A stretch of 64,000 bases of DNA from Geobacter sp. UBA5730. Its GTDB lineage: Bacteria > Desulfobacterota > Desulfuromonadia > Geobacterales > Pseudopelobacteraceae. The DNA lies in the NCBI GenBank assembly GCA_002419465.1, contig DIGE01000014.1, positions 186,001 to 250,000 on the forward strand, given 5' to 3'. The notes beneath the pieces are model-generated. The model searched no databases and was not told the origin of the DNA. It was given only the letters and a program-made list of their open reading frames with translations. The position numbers were made by a program, and so were the translations under genes. Shown piece after piece: positions 58,772 to 64,000 of this stretch; positions within the stretch are counted from its first letter, which is position 1; every line of letters begins with the position of its first letter.

Positions 58772-60193
58772 ATGAAACCGCTTTTTTTGAACCCCCCCAC
58801 GTTTGAGGATTTTGACGGCGGCGCCGGTGCCCGCTATCAAGCTTCTCGCGAGGTGACTTCATTCTGGTATCCAACCTGGCTCTGCTTCCCGGCCGGGATG
58901 ATCGAAGGCAGCCGGGTGGTGGATGCCCCGGTCCAAAAATTCACCCTGGACGACTGCCTGAATATCGCCAAGAATTTCGACATGGTGGTAATGTACACAT
59001 CCACTCCCACCCTGGCGATTGACATCGAGACCGCCCGCCGGATCAAGGAGGTCAAACCGGATATTGTCACCGTACTGACCGGCCCCCACGTCTCTATCCT
59101 GCCGGAGGAGTCCCTCAGGGCCGGAAGCGGCACCATTGACATTGTCTGCCGTGGAGAGTTTGATTATTCTACCAAGGAGCTCTGCGAAGGCCGCGAATGG
59201 AATAAGGTCGATGGCATCAGTTTTCTGAAAGACGGCGCGGTGGTGCATACCCCCGATCGCCCCTTGATTGAGGATCTGGACGCCCTGCCGTTTGTGGCGC
59301 CGATCTATAAACGGGATCTGCCGATTTCAGAGTATGTGATCCCTCACTTTAAGAACCCCTACGTCTCGATCTACTCCAGCCGTGGCTGCCCATCCAAGTG
59401 TATCTACTGCCTGTGGCCACAGACCTTTTCCGGTCGCCAGATGCGCCTCCGCTCGCCTGAAAACGTCTATGACGAGGTTAAATGGATCGTTGACAACATC
59501 CCGGAGATGCGGGAACTCTCCTTCGATGATGACACCTTCACCGCCAGCCGTGAGCATGCCCGCAATGTCGCGAAACTGCTCAAACCGCTGGGCATCTCCT
59601 GGACCATCAATGCCCGTGCCAATTGTGACTACGAGACCCTCAAGATCATGCGCGAAGCGGGTCTGCGCCATGTGGTGGTGGGGTATGAATCGGGCAACGA
59701 ACAGATCCTGAAAAACATCAAAAAAGGCGTCACCAAAGAGCAGGCCATACAGTTCACCAAGGACTGCAAGAAACTTGGCCTTTCGATCCACGGCGCCTTT
59801 ATCATGGGACTGCCGGGCGAGACCAAAGAGACCATCCGCGAGACCATCGAGTACGCCAAGCAACTGGACCTCAACTCGATCCAGGCCTCGCTGGCCTCCC
59901 CCTACCCAGGCACCGAATTTTATACCCTTGCCAAAGAACAAGGCTGGATCTCCTCGGATGACTTCATCGACAGTACCGGCCACCAGAAGTGCGTGATCAA
60001 CTACCCGCATCTGACGAATGCCGAGATATTCAACTCGGTGGAGGAGTTCTACAACAAGTTCTACTTCCGGCCCAAATACATCCTGCGCAGCATCGGCAAG
60101 ATGATTGTGGATGGCGAGGAACGCAGCAAACTGCTCAAGGAAGGCAAGCAGTACCTGGAGTATATGAAAAAGCGCCGACAGGGGCAGTGTTGA
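58772..60193 (+). CDS. hpnJ: Hopanoid biosynthesis radical SAM protein HpnJ
   Basis: 473 residues from the ATG at 58772 (AAGGAG upstream). A cobalamin-binding Rossmann domain (LFLNPPTFEDFDGGAGARYQ, VVMYTSTPTLAIDIETAR, VLTGPHVSILPEESL) precedes the radical SAM motif SSRGCPSKCIYCLWPQTFSG (C-x3-C-x2-C) and LSFDDDTFTASREHA. The family makes the cyclitol ether head group on bacteriohopanetetrol from the glucosamine ether. It is coupled to hpnK by a stop/start overlap. Confidence 0.92.
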   Translation: MKPLFLNPPTFEDFDGGAGARYQASREVTSFWYPTWLCFPAGMIEGSRVVDAPVQKFTLDDCLNIAKNFDMVVMYTSTPTLAIDIETARRIKEVKPDIVTVLTGPHVSILPEESLRAGSGTIDIVCRGEFDYSTKELCEGREWNKVDGISFLKDGAVVHTPDRPLIEDLDALPFVAPIYKRDLPISEYVIPHFKNPYVSIYSSRGCPSKCIYCLWPQTFSGRQMRLRSPENVYDEVKWIVDNIPEMRELSFDDDTFTASREHARNVAKLLKPLGISWTINARANCDYETLKIMREAGLRHVVVGYESGNEQILKNIKKGVTKEQAIQFTKDCKKLGLSIHGAFIMGLPGETKETIRETIEYAKQLDLNSIQASLASPYPGTEFYTLAKEQGWISSDDFIDSTGHQKCVINYPHLTNAEIFNSVEEFYNKFYFRPKYILRSIGKMIVDGEERSKLLKEGKQYLEYMKKRRQGQC

Positions 60194-61056
60194 AACGACT
60201 GATCGTCAATGCCGACGACTTCGGCCTTTCATCCGGCGTCAATCGTGCAGTGGAACTGGCCTGGCAGCAAGGTATTCTCACTCAGGCCTCGCTGATGCCG
60301 GGTGGTACAGCCTTTGACGAGGCGGTTGCCATAGCACAGTGCAATCCAGGCCTACAGGTGGGGCTACACCTGACCTTGGTGCAAGGCCGGCCGGTCTTGC
60401 CGCCAAAGCAGATTCCCGGACTGGTGGGTACGGATGGTTGTTTCCCGGACAATCCGGTAACGGTGGGGATGAAGCTTTTTTTTGACCCCACGATACGGAT
60501 GCAACTGCGCAACGAGATTGAGGCTCAGATCCTGAAAATTAAGCAGACCGGCCTGCCGCTTTCCCATATTGACGGCCATCTGAACATCCAGATGCACCCC
60601 ACGGTCTTTTCCCTGTTGGCGGAGCTGATGCCCCGCCATGGCATCACCAGCTTCCGGTCAACCAGGGAACGACTGTTCCAAAACCTGCGCCGAGATCGTT
60701 CACGGCTGATCGGCAAAACAGTCGAACGGCTCATCTTTGGCAGCCTGGCAGGTCATGCGGCACCCGTCTTGCAACATCGGGGCATAACCACGGCAGGTGA
60801 GGTCAAAGGGGTGCTTAATTCAGGCAGGATAAGCGAAGCGTATCTGCTTTCCGTGATGTCGGGACTGCACGAGGGCACCACCGAAATCTATCTTCACCCC
60901 GGCCTCCAGCCGGAAGCTGAGCTGCTCCACAGGATGCCGGATTACCTGCATGAAGCTGAACTGGCGGCCCTGTTATCACCCAAGGTGAAACACAGGATCA
61001 AGGAACAGGGAATTGTTTTGTGCAACTATCGGGGAGATGACAAACCAGATGCTTAA
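60187..61056 (+). CDS. hpnK: Hopanoid biosynthesis deacetylase HpnK (ChbG/YdjC family)
   Basis: 289 residues with no ATG near the start; the frame opens with GTG (60187) or TTG (60190) overlapping the hpnJ stop. LIVNADDFGLSSGVNRAV holds the metal Asp pair, LQVGLHLTLVQGRPVLPP the first His, LSHIDGHLNIQMHPTVF the second His set. HpnK removes the acetyl group from the N-acetylglucosaminyl hopanoid before HpnJ acts. The glycosyltransferase HpnI is not in the window. Confidence 0.91.
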   Translation: MLKRLIVNADDFGLSSGVNRAVELAWQQGILTQASLMPGGTAFDEAVAIAQCNPGLQVGLHLTLVQGRPVLPPKQIPGLVGTDGCFPDNPVTVGMKLFFDPTIRMQLRNEIEAQILKIKQTGLPLSHIDGHLNIQMHPTVFSLLAELMPRHGITSFRSTRERLFQNLRRDRSRLIGKTVERLIFGSLAGHAAPVLQHRGITTAGEVKGVLNSGRISEAYLLSVMSGLHEGTTEIYLHPGLQPEAELLHRMPDYLHEAELAALLSPKVKHRIKEQGIVLCNYRGDDKPDA

Positions 61057-61492
61057 GACGATGGTACTGATGATTCTGGCAGTGACTGCCGGCACCGTAG
61101 GCGACCTGCTGTTGGCCAAGGGAATGAAGGAACTGGGAGACTTGTCCACCATGAACCTGCGCGGCATCATGGAGGTGGCCTTGCGTGCCATGACCGAGTG
61201 GAAGATCGTGGTAGGTACCGCCATGCTGGCGCTGTTTTTCTTTCTCTGGCTGGCGGTACTCTCCTGGGAAGACCTCTCGGTGGCGCTGCCCCTGCAGGCT
61301 CTCAACTATGTGTTGGTGGCCCTGTTGGCCAAATATCTCCTGCACGAGCAGGTCTCTCCCCTGCGCTGGGCCGGCATAGCCTTGGTCTGCGTCGGGGTGA
61401 TGCTGATTACCAAAAGCAGCACGGCTGACAAGCAGAAAACACCAGCTGAGGTCGCCGTTACAATCCGGTCTCAATCAGAAACAGGGGGGTAG
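61037..61492 (+). CDS. EamA/SMR-like small transporter in the hpn operon
   Basis: 151 residues from the ATG at 61037 (MTNQMLKT; the ATG at 61049 is an alternative with better spacing from GGGGAG). Four membrane helices: LMILAVTAGTVGDLLLA, IVVGTAMLALFFFLWLAVL, YVLVALLAKYLLHE, LRWAGIALVCVGVMLITKS. It resembles half an EamA transporter and overlaps the end of hpnK by 20 bases. Similar proteins accompany hpnJ/hpnK, as I recall, and may move a hopanoid precursor across the membrane, but this is inference. Confidence 0.8.
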   Translation: MTNQMLKTMVLMILAVTAGTVGDLLLAKGMKELGDLSTMNLRGIMEVALRAMTEWKIVVGTAMLALFFFLWLAVLSWEDLSVALPLQALNYVLVALLAKYLLHEQVSPLRWAGIALVCVGVMLITKSSTADKQKTPAEVAVTIRSQSETGG

Positions 61493-61494
61493 GC

Positions 61495-62316
61495 ATGCTC
61501 CAAAACAACATTATCGGCTTTATTGGCGGCGGCAACATGGCCGAGGCGATCATCAAGGGGCTGGTGGCTGGCGGCGTGCCGCCACGCAACATCGTAGCAG
61601 CCGATCCGGTGCTGGACCGGCGGGCGCATCTGGCAACCACCCTGCAAGTGCGTACCAGTGACGACAACACTGAGGTTGCCAATGAGGCAGACCTGATTGT
61701 ACTGGCAATCAAACCCCAACTGGCCGCCAATGTTCTCTCCACCCTCGTGGGCGGAGTCACTCAGCAGAAACTGGTTGTTTCGATCATGGCCGGCATTTCC
61801 ACGACCTTTATTGAAGAATCGTTGCAGACTGGCACCCGTGTTGTGCGGGCCATGCCGAACACACCGGCCTTGGTACAGACAGCCGCAACCGCTATCTGTG
61901 GCGGACGCCGGGCTACGGCTGCGGATCTTGACATGGCGAGGGAGCTGTTCAGCTTGGTCGGAACAGTCTACACGGTGGGCGAAAAGCAGATGGACGCCGT
62001 GACCGGCGTCTCCGGCAGCGGCCCAGCTTATGCCTTTTCGTTCATCGAGGCCTTGGCCGATGCCGGCGTTAAAAACGGATTGGCCCGTGATGTGGCCGTC
62101 GGTCTGGCAGTGCAGACCGTTTTGGGCGCTGCACGGCTGGTGCAGGAAAGCGCCGAGCACCCGGCTGTGCTACGGGACCGGGTCAGCTCACCGGGCGGCA
62201 CCACCATCGCCGCACTACACGCACTTGAAAATGGCCGCTTTCATGGCCTGATTATGGATGCCGTCGATGCGGCGGTCAAACGTTCAAAGGAACTGGCTGG
62301 TATCAAACTGATGTAG
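61495..62316 (+). CDS. proC: Pyrroline-5-carboxylate reductase
   Basis: 273 residues. Rossmann motif IGFIGGGNMAEAIIKGL, AIKPQ in IVLAIKPQLAANVL, MPNTPALVQ, and the C-terminal signature SGPAYAFSFIEALADAGVKNGL (in part) and VSSPGGTTIAALHALE are those of ProC, which makes proline from pyrroline-5-carboxylate. It starts two bases after the EamA-like gene and is followed by a strong terminator. Confidence 0.96.
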   Translation: MLQNNIIGFIGGGNMAEAIIKGLVAGGVPPRNIVAADPVLDRRAHLATTLQVRTSDDNTEVANEADLIVLAIKPQLAANVLSTLVGGVTQQKLVVSIMAGISTTFIEESLQTGTRVVRAMPNTPALVQTAATAICGGRRATAADLDMARELFSLVGTVYTVGEKQMDAVTGVSGSGPAYAFSFIEALADAGVKNGLARDVAVGLAVQTVLGAARLVQESAEHPAVLRDRVSSPGGTTIAALHALENGRFHGLIMDAVDAAVKRSKELAGIKLM

Positions 62317-62336
62317 ATCGCTCCGGCCACTTCGCT

Positions 62337-62376
62337 ACAAAACGGGTATGGCCCTTGAGCCATACCCGTTTTTTTA
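62337..62376. terminator. Terminator after proC, also facing the Cys-rich ORF
   Basis: AAAACGGGTATGGC pairs with GCCATACCCGTTTT around CCTTGA and is followed by TTTTTTT on the plus strand. On the minus strand TTTTG follows. It lies between convergent genes. Confidence 0.92.
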
Positions 62377-62381
62377 CTGCA

Positions 62382-62546
62382 CTATTTTTTATTCAGCTGT
62401 TCGTATAAAGCGATCTGCTCGGCCTGAGACAGCTGCCTACGGCAACACCGCTGTTCCCTGCAGAGACGACAACGGTCATCGGAACACCACTGACAAAAAC
62501 GGCAGTCTGAACAAGGATGTTTTTTATCAGGCGCTTCGGCGCTCAA
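62382..62546 (-). CDS. Small eight-cysteine protein, TTG start
   Basis: 54 residues that a standard ORF scan misses because the start is TTG (62546), overlapping the TGA of the upstream deacetylase as TTGA. Sequence begins MSAEAPDKKHPCSDCRFCQW and continues CSDDRCRLCREQRCCRRQ. The cysteines give C-x2-C-x2-C-x2-C-x4-C-x2-C-x4-CC, the first four in ferredoxin-like spacing, pointing to a metal or Fe-S site. The tail is LSQAEQIALYEQLNKK. The compact motif, coupling and stop near a terminator make it convincing. Family and function unknown to me. Confidence 0.72.
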   Translation of the reverse strand: MSAEAPDKKHPCSDCRFCQWCSDDRCRLCREQRCCRRQLSQAEQIALYEQLNKK

Positions 62547-63361
62547 TATGCAATATTCCTCTGAACTGCATTGCCTGACAACAGCTGTTCAAAAGCCTTG
62601 CCCTGATCGGCATTCACCAACAGATAGCGCGGCAGAATCTGCATCTTTTCACAACGACCGGCGTGGCGCCGCTCAATGGAAAAGGTACTGATGTAGCCGG
62701 CTGCATGCGCCTTTTTGAGCAGATGATCATCATAGATGCCAAAAGGCCAGGCCAGGAGGTCCACCGGGCCACCCAGCTCCTGTTCAAGCTTACGTTTCGA
62801 TTTTGTCAACTGCTCCATGACCAGTTTATCAAGGTCAGCAGGCTGCAGCTTCTTCCGTTCGCGCTTGAAGTTGGGGTGCCAGTAAGTATGAGACTGGAGA
62901 TCAAACAGGCCGGTTTTTTTCAGTTCCCGCAACTGCTCCCAGGTCATGGCATACTTTGCATTGGAAATTGCTGAAGGATAGACAAAAACCGTCACGGGAA
63001 AACGATACTTACGGATGATCGGTAACATATCGCTATAGACTGATTTGTGGGCATCATCCTCCACAATGACCACCGATTTTGCTGCCGGAACCGGTCCCTT
63101 CCCCTGGTACCATTGCACCAACTGCCGCAATGGAATCACCCTGTAGCCGTTATCATGCAGAAATTTCATATGTTCTGCAAAAACCGAGGTTTTTATGGTC
63201 ATACCATCGGCCACGGTGGGACCAAGGCGATGGTACAACAGGATCGGCACCGAAGCTTCAGGCGTAACAACAGCAAAAGCGGGAGGTGAAAGAGCAACCA
63301 CTACCAGCACAGCACCTACCAGACGCACCATCATCAACGCAACCCTTCTCTTATGAGACAT
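62543..63361 (-). CDS. Exported polysaccharide deacetylase family protein
   Basis: 272 residues with a signal peptide or anchor (RRVALMMVRLVGAVLVVVALSPPAFA). The NodB-like fold begins VPILLYHRLGP and has VVIVEDDAHKSVYSD (motif 1, ED-D in place of the usual TFDD) and LQSHTYWHPNF (H-x3-H), the metal-binding triad being Asp-His-His. Motif 3 is LAWPFGIYDDHLL. It likely deacetylates cell-wall or capsular sugars, though the changed first motif may alter activity. The small Cys-rich ORF is coupled to its end. Confidence 0.88.
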   Translation of the reverse strand: MSHKRRVALMMVRLVGAVLVVVALSPPAFAVVTPEASVPILLYHRLGPTVADGMTIKTSVFAEHMKFLHDNGYRVIPLRQLVQWYQGKGPVPAAKSVVIVEDDAHKSVYSDMLPIIRKYRFPVTVFVYPSAISNAKYAMTWEQLRELKKTGLFDLQSHTYWHPNFKRERKKLQPADLDKLVMEQLTKSKRKLEQELGGPVDLLAWPFGIYDDHLLKKAHAAGYISTFSIERRHAGRCEKMQILPRYLLVNADQGKAFEQLLSGNAVQRNIAY

Positions 63362-63387
63362 ACCGACTCTTTACATGCACAAGCGCT

Positions 63388-63843
63388 CTAAGCGCGTACC
63401 AAATACACCGAACAGGGCGCTAGCTCTGCTACCCGATGGGAGACGCTGCCCTTCAGGCGGCGTTGCAAAAACCCCTTGCCGGAGCTGCCGATCACAATCA
63501 CATCGACCCCTTCCTGCCGGGCAAACTCAACCAGTTTATCGGCCGGTTCACCCGATTCGACGATCATCTCCAGGGGGATGTCATACTCGGCAGCGCTCTT
63601 TTCGATAATATAAAAAATTCGTTTGCGAATGTCTTCCCATTGTTCCGTTTCGGTCAGAGGCTTGACCGGTACAAAATCAGAATACGACGAACTCTGGGCA
63701 TTAGGCACCACCAGGAGTGCGTAGATTTTACTCTTAAACTGGCTACGATTGCCAGCTGCCATCCGAACCGCCTCTTCGGCAGCCTTATCCGAGTAGGGCG
63801 AGCCATCAATCGCTACCAGTATCTTCTTCCTCAGATTCAGCAT
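63388..63843 (-). CDS. Universal stress protein (UspA family)
   Basis: 151 residues with the Usp fold: KKILVAIDGSPYSDKAAEEAV at the start, and the ATP-binding signature VIGSSGKGFLQRRLKGSVSHRV (G-x2-G-x9-G-S) near the end. An extra loop (VVPNAQSSSYSDFVPVKPLTETE) sits in the middle. Such proteins bind ATP in the cytoplasm and are induced by stress. The gene ends 26 bases before the deacetylase start and may be co-transcribed with it. Confidence 0.92.
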   Translation of the reverse strand: MLNLRKKILVAIDGSPYSDKAAEEAVRMAAGNRSQFKSKIYALLVVPNAQSSSYSDFVPVKPLTETEQWEDIRKRIFYIIEKSAAEYDIPLEMIVESGEPADKLVEFARQEGVDVIVIGSSGKGFLQRRLKGSVSHRVAELAPCSVYLVRA

Positions 63844-63930
63844 GACCGCTCCGAGATGTTCTATTTATTTACATTCCAGGTAACTAAGACGAACACCAAC
63901 CGGGATAAAATATATTGCAATTGTTCGCAC

Positions 63931-63959
63931 TTGACAATTATAAAACATTTTTCTATATT
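63931..63959 (+). promoter_or_regulatory. Strong sigma-70-type promoter reading out of the window
   Basis: TTGACA (63931-63936), a 17-base AT-rich spacer and TATATT (63954-63959), close to consensus. No gene follows within the last 40 bases, so it probably drives a gene beyond the right edge. Confidence 0.65.
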
Positions 63960-64000
63960 TTATGCATCGCTGTCTGCACACCATCAGCAACTACCTAACC

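Noticed and set aside
59989..61056. 355-codon extension of hpnK into hpnJ
   Set aside because: The added N-terminus overlaps the end of hpnJ in another frame and is unlike the family; the start at the stop-codon overlap fits.

Overview
The window reads as a chromosomal segment of a moderately GC-rich deltaproteobacterium of the Geobacter/Trichlorobacter/Pelobacter type. This is inferred from protein resemblance only (no rRNA gene is in the window). The signs are LL-diaminopimelate aminotransferase (dapL) beside dapA and dapB, a transmembrane globin-coupled sensor of the kind known from Geobacter sulfurreducens, hopanoid genes hpnJ/hpnK, bacteriohemerythrin, a ThiS-ThiF fusion, an NrfJ-like lipoprotein, and a two-component system with an NtrC-type regulator. 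No tRNA, rRNA, CRISPR array, prophage or intact insertion sequence was seen.

Layout. 1-5 kb: glutamate synthase (gltD partial, gltB), minus strand. 5-9 kb: an SrkA-like kinase, a decayed dbpA-type helicase fragment, a small lysine-rich ORF nested in a longer one, and rhlE with a terminator-like hairpin in its leader. 9-12.7 kb: secreted proteins and lipoproteins of unknown role, a DUF1653 protein and a GNAT acetyltransferase. 12.8-18.2 kb: the most unusual locus, where a hybrid histidine kinase with an NTF2-like N-terminus and a C-terminally clipped sigma-54 activator lie upstream of a flagellin whose variable region is replaced by seven 40-residue RCC1/BLIP-II-like repeats, a probable beta-propeller. 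Three TGTCC-N6-GGACA dyads lie between regulator and flagellin. 18.4-21.5 kb: DUF815 ATPase, trmO, lysA. 21.6-24.2 kb: an accessory patch with a secreted protein, a RelE-type toxin-antitoxin pair, a HEPN/MNT pair, a truncated second MNT gene and gene debris.

24.3-31.8 kb: dapA-dapB-dapL, a LOG-family protein, a PpiD-like chaperone and purC. 31.9-39.1 kb: a small Cys-containing protein, a Lon-type protease overlapping bacteriohemerythrin, a diguanylate cyclase, an HD-domain protein, ubiE, and a diadenylate cyclase fused to a YbbR (CdaR-like) domain. 39.2-46.1 kb: a LysM-NlpC/P60 hydrolase, a B12-binding radical SAM-TPR protein, an NrfJ-like lipoprotein, polyphosphate:AMP phosphotransferase, a CheX-like protein, a HAD protein and the globin sensor. 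46.1-50.6 kb: hydrogenase maturation genes hypB-hypF-hypC-hypD, with hypF apparently lacking a canonical start codon. 50.7-57.4 kb: an ABC exporter, then thiF-mnmA-cobU-cobT-cobS-cobC (tRNA thiolation and the lower-ligand end of cobalamin synthesis). 57.5-64 kb: an unknown protein, an HhH protein with Ala/Lys repeats, hpnJ-hpnK-EamA-proC, a hidden eight-cysteine mini-protein, a polysaccharide deacetylase, a universal stress protein, and a strong promoter leaving the window.

Many genes end at hairpins built on one core (GGCGGCCGATTGGCCGCC or a close relative), which looks like a family of terminators repeated through the region. Most start sites were moved from the longest reading frame to the start codon that has a ribosome-binding site or matches family length; the reasons are given per entry.
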